Numbered from the stretch's first letter, positions 29,077-36,950 are shown. The stretch: 64,000 nt of DNA from Acinetobacter sp. ANC 3832 (GCF_002135415.1 NZ_NEGJ01000014.1:35509-99508), one strand, 5' to 3'. Translations and numbers: made by a program. The notes: a model not told the origin generated them from the letters alone.

Positions 29077-30687
29077 CTAAACATGGCTCATAATATCCGC
29101 CCAGATTAAACCGAATTTTGCCAAATACTTTTTGACACGATCACTGTCATTGGTACTTTGTCTTTGCTCACGGGACACTGAAAACAAACGACGACCTGCA
29201 TCTGCCATAGACTTAGATTTTCGACATATATCAATCACACCTTCCAGTTGAATACGGTCAAACTCATCCAGTTCAGCGATCTGTTCAAGGCTTAAAATAT
29301 TGGTTAACTGAGAAAATCCTTGCTTCGATTGTTTTGATGGCTGAATGTGCCAGATGTTTTTTAAACGCTGAATTTCAGAATTCACCTCACTTAAACCAAT
29401 CCGTTCACGATCAGCCAATGTCGCCATTCGGGTCACACTTGCGGTTAAATCGCGAAAGTTCCCCTGCCAGATCGCCTCTGAGGATTGTGCAAAGTCCAAA
29501 TATTTTTGCAAGGCATCACTATGAAAACGTAATTGACGCTGATGTACATTGGCAAAGCGCTGTAATTCAAATTCAATATTGGGTGCTAAGTCTTCACTAC
29601 GATCTTTTAAATTGGGCAAAAAGAACGTCCACGTGTTTAAACGTGCCCATAAATCTTCTCGAAATCGTCCTGCCTGAACTTCTTCACGTAAATCTTTATT
29701 GGTTCCTGCAATTAATTGAAAATCTGCTTGAACTTCTTTATCACTCCCAACAGGAAAAAATAACTGATCTTCCAATGCTTTTAACAACATTGCCTGTTCA
29801 TCCAGTCCCAACTCAGCAATTTCATCTAGAAATAAAATGCCCTGATCAGCACTTTTTAAATAACCTGTACGTGCAGATACCGCACCTGTAAAAGCACCTT
29901 TACTGTGTCCAAATAATGTGGACATGGTACTGTCCCCGACCAACGTGGCACAGTTCACATCAATAAAACGCCCAGTGAGATGAAACTTTTCTTTTTTTAA
30001 CTCATAAATCTGTTTGGCTAAATGTGACTTTCCAACGCCCGTCGCTCCCATAATTAAAATCGGTGCTTTTGAGCGGATTGCAACCAATTCAACTTCTTGA
30101 ATCAGCTGATTAAATCCTTTATTTTTCGTCGCAATATTGGCTTTGAGTTGTTGCCAATTTTCTGTTTTTTCATTTTCAAAGCGTTGTGTCAAAGCTGCAT
30201 AACGGGATAAATCTAAATCAATAATCCGATATTCACCTTCAGGTTGCTGCTTTCCTGTTGGAGAACTTTGAATGAGTTTTGCAGGCAAATAATGGGCATC
30301 AATCAATAAATACCAACAGATTTGTGCAACATGTGTTCCTGTGGTGATATGCAATAAATATTGATTATTTTCTGTATCAAAAGCATAGGATTTTACAAAG
30401 TCGTAGAGTGCGCCATACATATCGGAAAAATCCCACGCATCACGGATATTGACTTTTTGGCTGATCATTTGAGTATGCGGTGAAAGCTGCTGTGCATCTT
30501 TTTTTAAAAATTCAAATAATCCTGCATTACGGCGATCATGCAAAAGTACCAATTCATCTATGATTAAATCTTCGTGCATCAGTAAACTCATGGTCGGACG
30601 CCAGCGCTGCCACCGTTCAGGGTTTTTACCCTGATCCAGCGTAGAACCAACAAAACCGATAACCACTGTTTTTTTAGAATTTTGCAT
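29077..30687 (-). CDS. rtcR: RNA repair transcriptional activator RtcR
   Basis: A 536-residue sigma-54 enhancer-binding protein. Domains: N-terminal CARF-like ligand domain (about 1-185; VVIGFVGSTLDQGK, and LLHITTGTHVAQICWYLL near 111-128), AAA+ domain with Walker A GATGVGKS at 214-221, the sigma-54 contact loop GAFTGA at 264-269 and Walker B ILFLDEI, and a C-terminal helix-turn-helix. In E. coli the CARF domain senses RNA ends from damaged RNA and releases ATPase activity. The target is very probably the sigma-54 promoter at 33023-33040 before rtcB, 2.3 kb away across the RNase Z and S21-like genes. Confidence 0.95.
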   Translation of the reverse strand: MQNSKKTVVIGFVGSTLDQGKNPERWQRWRPTMSLLMHEDLIIDELVLLHDRRNAGLFEFLKKDAQQLSPHTQMISQKVNIRDAWDFSDMYGALYDFVKSYAFDTENNQYLLHITTGTHVAQICWYLLIDAHYLPAKLIQSSPTGKQQPEGEYRIIDLDLSRYAALTQRFENEKTENWQQLKANIATKNKGFNQLIQEVELVAIRSKAPILIMGATGVGKSHLAKQIYELKKEKFHLTGRFIDVNCATLVGDSTMSTLFGHSKGAFTGAVSARTGYLKSADQGILFLDEIAELGLDEQAMLLKALEDQLFFPVGSDKEVQADFQLIAGTNKDLREEVQAGRFREDLWARLNTWTFFLPNLKDRSEDLAPNIEFELQRFANVHQRQLRFHSDALQKYLDFAQSSEAIWQGNFRDLTASVTRMATLADRERIGLSEVNSEIQRLKNIWHIQPSKQSKQGFSQLTNILSLEQIAELDEFDRIQLEGVIDICRKSKSMADAGRRLFSVSREQRQSTNDSDRVKKYLAKFGLIWADIMSHV

Positions 30688-30735
30688 ACTTTCTATATAG
30701 TTTTATAGTTTCAATTTAAAATAATATAACCAATA

Positions 30736-30750
30736 TCATGCAAGGCATGA
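30736..30750. promoter_or_regulatory. Inverted repeat in rtcR / RNase Z divergent region
   Basis: TCATGC-AAG-GCATGA, perfect 6-bp arms, in the 232-bp divergent promoter. Possible regulator site; no family consensus is matched. Confidence 0.35.
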
Positions 30751-30919
30751 AAGACATTTACAGTTTTATCTTCAATATATAAAATGATGACCGTATATTT
30801 CTGCAATAAGTCTTTTTTCTTCTCACACCATCACAGTCTGATACGGCTTTTATCTGATGGATCTTTATTCTATTTTTATTTTAAAACAATCACATACTTA
30901 AAATTAGGTTTTATTTCCC

Positions 30920-31897
30920 ATGTTACAGTTTACATTTTTAGGGACATCCTCAGGTGTTCCTACACTCACACGCAACGTATCAGGTTTAGCCATACAGCAT
31001 AACAATAGTAAAGAATGGATTCTGATTGATGCAGGTGAAGGCACACAGCACCGCATTCAACAGGCAAAACTTTCCTTACAGAATTTAAAAGCAATTTGCA
31101 TTACCCATGTACACGGCGATCATTGTTATGGTTTAGTCGGTTTGCTTGCCAGTGCAGGTATGGGCGCACGCAAAGAACCATTAATCGTGATCGCACCCAA
31201 AGAAATTCAGCAATGGTTTGAAGTGACTTGCCAACTGACTGATTTATATCTGCCTTATTCAGTTGAATTTATAGATGTAGGTACATTAACTCATGCTGTT
31301 CAGGTGAATGACGAGATTCAAATTTCAACCATTGCCTTACATCACCGTGTAGCAAGTTATGCCTTTGCCATTGAGGCAACACAGCAACATAAAAAACTCA
31401 ATCTTGAATTATTAAATACCTTACAAATCCCGAAAGGAAAATTATGGGGAGATTTACAACAAGGTAAAAGTGTGGAATGGAACGATCAAGTTGTTGATAG
31501 TAAATCTGTTATTAATATTACAACACTACACATCAAAGCCATTGTTTCAGGTGATAATGATCAACCTGAATTGTTAAAAGCGGCATGTGAAAATGTGCAT
31601 GTTCTGATTCATGAAAGTACCTACAATCAGGCAACTTTAGAGAAAGTGGGTGCAGCACCCATGCACAGTTCGGCAAAAATGGTGGCTGAATTTGCTCAAT
31701 CTGTAAGTTTACCGAATTTAATTCTGACCCACTTTAGCCCACGCTACCATCATGAAAATGGCATGGCTGAATTAAAACAGGAGGCTCAGCAGTTTTATCA
31801 TGGGCAATTATTTATGGCGAATGATTTTGATTGTTATGAATTAAATGTGAATGGTGAATTATCACAAATTCACTTTGCTAAACCCAAGGAAAAGTAA
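30920..31897 (+). CDS. rnz: Ribonuclease Z/BN-type MBL-fold nuclease
   Basis: A 325-residue metallo-beta-lactamase nuclease. It opens with FTFLGTSSGVPTLTRNVSG, the RNase Z signature start, has motif II H63-V-H-G-D-H68, the later ligands LHHRVASYAF, VSGDN and LTHFSPRY, and the LQIPKGKLWGDLQQGKSV segment seen in RNase Z. The family trims tRNA 3' ends. Lying divergent from rtcR and upstream of rtcB, it could prepare or recycle damaged tRNA ends (inference). No strong ribosome site is visible before the ATG. Confidence 0.88.
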   Translation: MLQFTFLGTSSGVPTLTRNVSGLAIQHNNSKEWILIDAGEGTQHRIQQAKLSLQNLKAICITHVHGDHCYGLVGLLASAGMGARKEPLIVIAPKEIQQWFEVTCQLTDLYLPYSVEFIDVGTLTHAVQVNDEIQISTIALHHRVASYAFAIEATQQHKKLNLELLNTLQIPKGKLWGDLQQGKSVEWNDQVVDSKSVINITTLHIKAIVSGDNDQPELLKAACENVHVLIHESTYNQATLEKVGAAPMHSSAKMVAEFAQSVSLPNLILTHFSPRYHHENGMAELKQEAQQFYHGQLFMANDFDCYELNVNGELSQIHFAKPKEK

Positions 31898-31918
31898 TTT
31901 TCCCAATATTTATTTAGC

Positions 31919-32015
31919 AGACTTCTTGTATAAAGCCTTCCCTTACAAAACAGTATTTTTCAGCTTTGTAGAGGCAAAATAAAAATACTTGTTAATACTT
32001 CTTCAAGAGGTCTAA
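31919..32015. repeat. Dispersed palindromic element, copy A
   Basis: 97 bp with inverted ends AGACTTCTTG and CAAGAGGTCT. The left 21 bases (GACTTCTTGTATAAAGCCTTC) recur with one change at copy C (56.5 kb). It follows the RNase Z stop. Non-coding. Confidence 0.6.
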
Positions 32016-32103
32016 CAATGTGCTTGTTAAAAAATATATAGCCTGCTAGTTTAATGTCTCAACTTAAAACGATAGACAGGTGTCAGTCTTTAAAACGCAA
32101 GTT

Positions 32104-32367
32104 ATGTCTATCAAAGTCACCGTTAAAGACAACAATCTCGATCTTGCTTTAGAACAATTAAGAATCAAAAAATACTATTTACACACCAATCATTGGTATA
32201 AGAAGTGCCAAAGCTATCAAGACAAGCCCCTCAGCTTAAAACGTAAGAAAAGGGAAATGAAACTTTTAATTGGCCATAGCCAAATATTAGAGGATGACCC
32301 ACTTGCCCTTCGCCTTAAAATTCACGTTGAAGAACAGTATCAAGCTTTAGAAATAGATCCTACATAA
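32104..32367 (+). CDS. Divergent bS21-like protein (candidate ribosome-binding)
   Basis: 87 residues from the ATG at 32104 (a GTG at 32080 would add eight). The first 50 residues resemble ribosomal protein bS21: KVTVKDNNLDLALEQLR matches the bS21 opening VKVKEN-DxALRR, and YQDKPLSLKRKKREMKL matches the YEKPxxxRKRKK block. A C-terminal extension of about 35 residues, ILEDDPLALRLKIHVEEQYQ, is not found in bS21. The genuine rpsU is expected elsewhere. Its place in an RNA-repair island suggests action on damaged ribosomes or their mRNA entry site, but that is inference and the homology is weak. Confidence 0.5.
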   Translation: MSIKVTVKDNNLDLALEQLRIKKYYLHTNHWYKKCQSYQDKPLSLKRKKREMKLLIGHSQILEDDPLALRLKIHVEEQYQALEIDPT

Positions 32368-32458
32368 ATCACTCAATAGTTTTAAAAATTATCCAACTTT
32401 CAATATCCGTGTACGACTAACATGGATATTGAAATATAAAGTAAAAAAAATGAAATGA

Positions 32459-32845
32459 AATAAAAGTGAAGTTCATCATCTCGCAAGCTATTTAGAATGT
32501 ATTTCTGAAGCAGATAAGCAAATTAGAGAGTTTTTAATCACCGCTGACTATATTCGATATGATGATAATTTAGATGTAAAAACCAATTTTTAAAAAAACT
32601 ACCCACATTTAAAAAAATATAAGTTAATCACAGAACAGATTTCACTTGAGCAATTAGAAAGTCATATATTTCCTAATTTTTTATTGTGTAATACCATTTT
32701 ACCGACACAAAAATTAGACGATAAAAAGGCCTTCCTCACATTCCGTATACTTGACTATATAGCACAATGTTGTGAATACCGATTTCCCAGCAATCCGATG
32801 TACTTTCTAAAGTGTCATTTTCCAGATAGTGAAATAAATTATTAG
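32459..32845 (+). pseudogene. Disrupted ORF between bS21-like gene and rtcB
   Basis: One frame reads through 128 codons with protein-like content but has an in-frame TAA at 32591-32593 and no start codon. Recognisable pieces are LASYLECISEADKQIREFL before the stop and ITEQISLEQLESHIFPNFLL and AFLTFRILDYIAQCCEYRF after it. The TAA could come from a CAA codon. No family recognised. It looks like a decayed accessory gene of the RNA-repair island. Confidence 0.55.
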
Positions 32846-33022
32846 TGGCGAAAAATATGCAATAAGCATACCCCAATAGAATATATCTATATATATTTAA
32901 ATATATATATAGATATAAATTAAATACAAAATCTTTATTAAATATAATCCATAATATATTATAAACTTTATAAAATAATATTATTCAATAACTTAAATTG
33001 ATAAATATCAAAAACACAAAAC
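32846..33022. promoter_or_regulatory. AT-rich upstream region of rtcB with long inverted repeat
   Basis: At 32882-32917 lies a perfect 15-bp inverted repeat (TATATCTATATATAT / ATATATATAGATATA) around a 6-base loop. It is centred about 130 bp upstream of the sigma-54 promoter, the usual distance for an enhancer site, so it is a candidate RtcR or IHF region. The rest is nearly pure A+T. Confidence 0.45.
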
Positions 33023-33040
33023 TTGGCACACTCTCTGCAA
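33023..33040 (+). promoter_or_regulatory. Sigma-54 promoter of the rtcB operon
   Basis: TTGGCAC-ACTCT-CTGCA: the -24 GG and -12 GC are 10 bases apart, matching the consensus TGGCAC-N5-TTGCW with one change (C for T). It lies 85 bp before the rtcB ATG and an RtcR gene is nearby, so the call is strong. Confidence 0.9.
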
Positions 33041-33050
33041 TATACATAAC

Positions 33051-33105
33051 ATACATCATGTGATGTATAAAAATATCACCTGTCTGCAAACGCTTGGCAG
33101 GCAGG
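33051..33105 (+). promoter_or_regulatory. Structured 5' leader of rtcB mRNA
   Basis: Two hairpins follow the promoter: ATACATCA-TG-TGATGTAT at 33051-33068, and CCTGTCTGC-AAACGCTTG-GCAGGCAGG (9 bp with one G-U pair) at 33079-33105. The second ends 7 bp before the ribosome site AAGGAT, so it could influence translation or be an RNA target. Confidence 0.55.
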
Positions 33106-33124
33106 TTTAGAAAAGGATAAAGCA

Positions 33125-34393
33125 ATGACCATGTCAATTATTGAACAAATCGAAAAACAAGCTGAAAATGAGCGAGCTTATAACATCATTCAGGATGAAA
33201 AAGGTGTCCCAATTAAAATGTGGACAAAGGGCGTTCCTGTCGATGAAAAATCTAAAGATCAACTATTAAGAACAGCGCAAATGCCATTTATTTATAAATG
33301 GATGGCGGTCATGCCAGACGTACATTTTGGCTTAGGTGCAACCATTGGAAGCGTGATTCCAACCAAAGGTGCAATTATTCCTGCTGCGGTCGGTGTGGAT
33401 ATTGGTTGTGGCATGATGGCAACACGTACCTCTTTAACCGCGTCGGATTTACCCGATAATTTGCACGGACTTCGTACCGAACTTGAACGCTTAATTCCAC
33501 ATGGAATGACCAAAACCCGTGGTGGTGGTCGTGATCGTGGTTCATGGGAAAACCCTGCTGAACGTGTCGATGCTGTTTGGGCAGAACTGGCCGCAGATTT
33601 TGATTTCATTTGTGCCAAGCATCCTCGTTTAAAAAACACCAATAATCGCAAACACTTGGGAACATTAGGAACAGGAAATCACTTTGTTGAAATCTGTTTA
33701 GATGAGCATCAACAGGTGTGGATTATGTTGCACTCAGGTTCTCGGGGTGTAGGAAATGCAATTGGTACCTATTTTATTGATCTTGCCCGCAAAGATATGC
33801 AGAAACATTTCATTAATTTGCCTGATAAAGATTTGGCTTATTTGCTTGAAGGAACAGAGCATTTTGATGATTATTGGTTTGCTGTGGGTTGGGCGCAGCG
33901 TTTTGCCATGAAAAACCGTGAGTTAATGATGGAGGCTGCCATTAAAGCACTTGGAATTATTGTGCCTAAACCATTCAATGCCAAACTTGAAGCAGTCAAT
34001 TGTCATCATAATTATGTGGATAAAGAAGAGCATTTTGGACAGGAAGTGATGGTGACACGTAAAGGTGCAGTACGTGCCCGTTTGGGTGAGTATGGAATTA
34101 TTCCGGGTTCGATGGGGGCAAAGTCTTTTATTGTTCGTGGTAAGGGAAATCAGGAATCATTTTGTTCTTGTTCGCATGGTGCAGGCCGTGTTTTAAGCCG
34201 TACTGCTGCAAAAAAACTGTTTACTGTGGAAGATCAGATTGCGCAGACTGAGGGTGTGGAATGTCGTAAAGATGCAGCGGTGATTGATGAAATTCCGTCT
34301 GCGTATAAACCGATTGAAGATGTGATGAAAGCGCAAAGTGATTTGGTGGAAGTGGTGTATACCTTACGTCAAGTCGTGTGTGTGAAGGGATGA
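33125..34393 (+). CDS. rtcB: RNA-splicing ligase RtcB
   Basis: A 422-residue GTP- and Mn2+-dependent RNA ligase that joins 2',3'-cyclic phosphate or 3'-phosphate ends to 5'-OH ends. Matches the E. coli RtcB subgroup throughout: MWTKGVPV, VMPDVHFGLGATIGSVIPTK, VDIGCGM with metal ligands D92 and C95, GTGNHF at 182-187, CHHNY, and SHGAGR at 350-355 with the guanylated His351. The N terminus is about 14 residues longer than in E. coli. First gene after the sigma-54 promoter; AAGGATAAAGC precedes the ATG. The next gene starts 3 bp after its stop. Confidence 0.97.
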   Translation: MTMSIIEQIEKQAENERAYNIIQDEKGVPIKMWTKGVPVDEKSKDQLLRTAQMPFIYKWMAVMPDVHFGLGATIGSVIPTKGAIIPAAVGVDIGCGMMATRTSLTASDLPDNLHGLRTELERLIPHGMTKTRGGGRDRGSWENPAERVDAVWAELAADFDFICAKHPRLKNTNNRKHLGTLGTGNHFVEICLDEHQQVWIMLHSGSRGVGNAIGTYFIDLARKDMQKHFINLPDKDLAYLLEGTEHFDDYWFAVGWAQRFAMKNRELMMEAAIKALGIIVPKPFNAKLEAVNCHHNYVDKEEHFGQEVMVTRKGAVRARLGEYGIIPGSMGAKSFIVRGKGNQESFCSCSHGAGRVLSRTAAKKLFTVEDQIAQTEGVECRKDAAVIDEIPSAYKPIEDVMKAQSDLVEVVYTLRQVVCVKG

Positions 34394-34396
34394 AAT

Positions 34397-34957
34397 ATGG
34401 GTAATAAAATAAAATTCACTCTTAATGATTGGGAAAAAGAGCATCAGGAAAAAATATTTTTCTTGAATCTTGATTTAGGTGCTGAAATACACTGGTTTTT
34501 TACACAAGCATTAGAAGCAATGAAACATTCATTGTTTCTACCTGCATGTATTTCTTTTATTCATGGAATTGAAGCATCTATACGGGTGACATATTCCAAG
34601 CAATTAAAATCATCAACATATACATTGAATAATTTCAACGATGTGCCAACATTAAGCAACTCTTTACTAAAAAAAGCCCAAAATATTGGAATACCTATTA
34701 ATTTTTTTAAATTACCCAATGAAGCAGATTTTGAACAAAACTTAATTTCTAAGAAACCAAATCTAAAATATGTAGAAATAGTTAGAGTTAGACATAATCT
34801 AGCACACGGTAATATTTTCGAATTTATCAATAAAGAACTTGGTGAAAATAATATGTTTTTCACACCAGAATGCTGTAAAGAATTAACAGAAAATTTATAT
34901 GAAATTTCAAAAAATTGGTGTGTTGAACTATCTAAATTTAAAGAGAAAATAAAATGA
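34397..34957 (+). CDS. HEPN-like domain protein, candidate RNase
   Basis: A 186-residue helical protein with no export signal. Residues about 38-66 (ALEAMKHSLFLPACISFIHG, then IEASIR) resemble the first HEPN helices, and VRVRHNLAHGNIF carries R132-x4-H137, the active-site motif of HEPN ribonucleases and abortive-infection effectors. It is far richer in A+T than rtcB and uses many AAA/AAT/TTA codons, suggesting acquisition. It sits 3 bp after rtcB and its ATGA overlaps the next gene by 4 bp, so it is produced with the ligase. It could cut RNA that RtcB reseals, or be a regulated toxin (inference). Only motif-level evidence. Confidence 0.6.
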   Translation: MGNKIKFTLNDWEKEHQEKIFFLNLDLGAEIHWFFTQALEAMKHSLFLPACISFIHGIEASIRVTYSKQLKSSTYTLNNFNDVPTLSNSLLKKAQNIGIPINFFKLPNEADFEQNLISKKPNLKYVEIVRVRHNLAHGNIFEFINKELGENNMFFTPECCKELTENLYEISKNWCVELSKFKEKIK

Positions 34958-35415
34958 AACTCGCAGAAGCACTCTTACTACGAAGCGATCAACAGAAAAA
35001 AATCGCTTCACTCAAACAACGTATCAATGCGAACGTATTGGTACAAGACGGTGATGAGCCATCGGAAGACCCAAATGAATTACTGCAACAAGTTTTTGCA
35101 GCTACACAGGAATCTCAAAAACTCGTTTATGCGATTCATCAAACCAATGCTTTGGCCAAGCTGAAAGATGGCCGTTCACTCCTTGAATTACTCACCCAAC
35201 GGGATGAGTTAGTCGAACGGCATAAAATTTTAACTTCTGCCATTAGTAATACACACCGTGAGCCTGATCGTTATAGTTCACGAGAAATTAAATGGCATAA
35301 AGTCATTGCTGTATCCTCCCTGCAAAAACAGGCAGATGATATCAGTGCGAAATTACGTGATTTAAATGTTTTAATTCAAGCAAGTAATTGGCAAATAGAT
35401 TTGCTTGAAATTTAA
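34954..35415 (+). CDS. DIP1984 family protein (DUF6847)
   Basis: 153 residues, almost entirely helical, matching the DIP1984/septicolysin-like family: MKLAEALLLRSDQQKKIASL, then RINANVLVQDGDEPSEDP, INSIDE-type helices and TSAISNTHREPDRYSSREIKW. The old 'septicolysin' name is not evidence of toxin activity and the function is unknown. Two long helices (about 1-30 and 110-150) suggest a coiled-coil dimer. It overlaps the HEPN-like gene by 4 bp. Family members are found near rtcB in other genomes as far as I recall, which would support a role in RNA repair. Confidence 0.7.
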   Translation: MKLAEALLLRSDQQKKIASLKQRINANVLVQDGDEPSEDPNELLQQVFAATQESQKLVYAIHQTNALAKLKDGRSLLELLTQRDELVERHKILTSAISNTHREPDRYSSREIKWHKVIAVSSLQKQADDISAKLRDLNVLIQASNWQIDLLEI

Positions 35416-35659
35416 AAGTTTGATGTGTCTCGGCACATAAACCCTTTTGGACATACTGGGCGAGTATAAGATCCCCTACCTCCACAACACAGGATTGAAA
35501 ATAATGTGCAGTGGCTTGCTAAGCGAGCGGGTCAGCTTAAAAATTTAAGCACACATCAACCCATCACTTTGCACAACTCAAACCTTTGTGAGAACAAAGT
35601 TATAACTCACTTGGCACTACCCTGTACTGACAGTATGTTCACTTTTTAGGATAAAAATA
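35416..35659 (+). ncRNA. Candidate structured RNA inside the rtc operon
   Basis: 244 bp without an ORF, noticeably richer in G+C than typical gaps here, and transcribed with rtcB by position. Hairpins seen: TGTGT-CTCG-GCACA at 35424-35437; GCTTGC-TAA-GCGAGC near 35515-35529; GCTTAAA-AA-TTTAAGC at 35535-35550; AACCTTTGT-GAGA-ACAAAGTT with a GNRA-type loop at 35581-35601. In Salmonella the rtc operon carries Y RNAs at a comparable place, but no Ro60/Rsr gene is seen here and I cannot match the Y RNA consensus. Boundaries are uncertain. Confidence 0.4.
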
Positions 35660-35914
35660 ATGAATTACACATGCATTTGCTGTGAACACTTTACCCGTGA
35701 CGAGCCACATAGCGGTTTTGATTATGAGATTTGTCCAATTTGTTTCTGGGAAGATGACTCTGTTCAAAATGCTTCTCCTAATTCATATTCAGGGGCCAAT
35801 GCTGTTTCACTGAATGAAGCCAAAATGAACTATCAAAAATTTGGTGTGAGTGAATTAAGATTCTTGCAGTCTGTAAGAAAACCAAATAATTTACAAAAAA
35901 ATGATGAAGAATAA
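35660..35914 (+). CDS. CPCC-type cysteine-rich zinc-ribbon protein
   Basis: 84 residues with the Cys_rich_CPCC pattern (PF14206): two Cys pairs, C5-x2-C8 and C25-P-I-C28, then FWEDDSVQNASPNSYSGAN, SLNEAKMNYQKFGVSE. It should bind one zinc. Family function is unknown; related proteins occur beside toxin and immunity genes and stress operons. TTTTAGGATAAAAATA precedes the ATG. Its end overlaps the longest reading of rtcA by 14 bp, so it belongs to the rtc operon. Confidence 0.78.
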   Translation: MNYTCICCEHFTRDEPHSGFDYEICPICFWEDDSVQNASPNSYSGANAVSLNEAKMNYQKFGVSELRFLQSVRKPNNLQKNDEE

Positions 35915-35918
35915 ATCA

Positions 35919-36950
35919 ATGAATACATCCTTAAAAAACAAAACCATCCAGATTGATGGCTCCATTGGCGAAGGTGGAGGGCAAATCCTACGGACTGCCC
36001 TTTCCCTTTCCATGCTCACGGGTATTTCTTTTGAACTCATCAACATCCGTGCAGGGCGTAAAAAACCAGGGTTAATGCGTCAGCATCTGGTGTGTGTACA
36101 AGCCTCACAACGCATCAGCAATGCAATAGTTGAAGGTGCAGAACTACATTCCACCCGATTGTATTTTCAACCTCAGCAAGTACAATCAGGTCAGTATGAT
36201 TTTCAAATTGGCTCTGCTGGAAGTACTATTTTGGTATTACAGACCCTACTTCCTGCATTGATGATGCAAGATCACGCCAGCCAAATCAGTATTCATGGCG
36301 GAACGCATAATCCAATGGCGCCGACGGCAGATTTTATTCAACAGTGCTTTTTGCCTGCAATTCAACAACTGGGGATTCAAGTCGATTTTAGTTGTGAACG
36401 TGCAGGGTTCTTTCCAATTGGTGCAGGTCAAATTAATGCCATGATTCATCCATGGTTGGAAAAATCAAAATGTACTCTTTTGCAGCGCGGAAAAATAAGT
36501 TCGATACACGCTTATGCGATTGCCCTCAATATTCCACAGGATATTGCAGAACGTGAATTACAAGTTTTAACCAGAAAACTTGAACTAACGGAATGTAAAA
36601 AACTTTATCTTCAAGGAATTAGTCAGGGTAATTCTGCTTTTGTCGTTTTAAAATATGAAAATCATCAACAGGTATTTTCTGCGCTGGGTGAAAAACGAAA
36701 AACAGCAGAAAGTGTTGCGAAGGAGCTAGCCAATGAAGTGAAAAGCTATATAAGTTCAGATGCTGTAGCCGATGAATACTTAGCTGATCAGTTGTTATTA
36801 CCTTTAGCTTTGGGTAAAGGTGGTGAGTTTACGGCGCAAGTCATCAGCGAACATACCCGAACGCAGGCAGAAATGATTCAAAAGTTTTTGGATTGTAATA
36901 TTACATTTGAGCCAATTGGTCATATTTTCAAAGTGAGTGTGGAAATTTAA
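35919..36950 (+). CDS. rtcA: RNA 3'-terminal phosphate cyclase RtcA
   Basis: About 343 residues. The enzyme uses ATP to turn RNA 3'-phosphates into 2',3'-cyclic phosphates, the substrate form for RtcB. Family blocks: IDGSIGEGGGQILRTALSLS at the start, IRAGRKKPGLMRQHL, IGSAGSTILVLQTLLPAL, GGTHNPMAPTADFI, and the C-terminal SEHTRTQAEM with the adenylated His. In-frame ATGs lie at 35901, 35904 and 35919; the last has GAAGAA at good distance. It is the last gene of the operon, followed by repeat element B. Confidence 0.95.
   Translation: MNTSLKNKTIQIDGSIGEGGGQILRTALSLSMLTGISFELINIRAGRKKPGLMRQHLVCVQASQRISNAIVEGAELHSTRLYFQPQQVQSGQYDFQIGSAGSTILVLQTLLPALMMQDHASQISIHGGTHNPMAPTADFIQQCFLPAIQQLGIQVDFSCERAGFFPIGAGQINAMIHPWLEKSKCTLLQRGKISSIHAYAIALNIPQDIAERELQVLTRKLELTECKKLYLQGISQGNSAFVVLKYENHQQVFSALGEKRKTAESVAKELANEVKSYISSDAVADEYLADQLLLPLALGKGGEFTAQVISEHTRTQAEMIQKFLDCNITFEPIGHIFKVSVEI

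Noticed and set aside
32080..32103. GTG-initiated extension of the bS21-like gene
   Set aside because: The ATG at 32104 gives an N terminus that fits the bS21 pattern; the extra eight residues add nothing recognisable.
29077..36950. CRISPR-linked interpretation of the CARF and HEPN domains
   Set aside because: No repeats, cas1, cas2 or cas10 genes are present; the CARF protein is clearly RtcR with a sigma-54 AAA+ domain.
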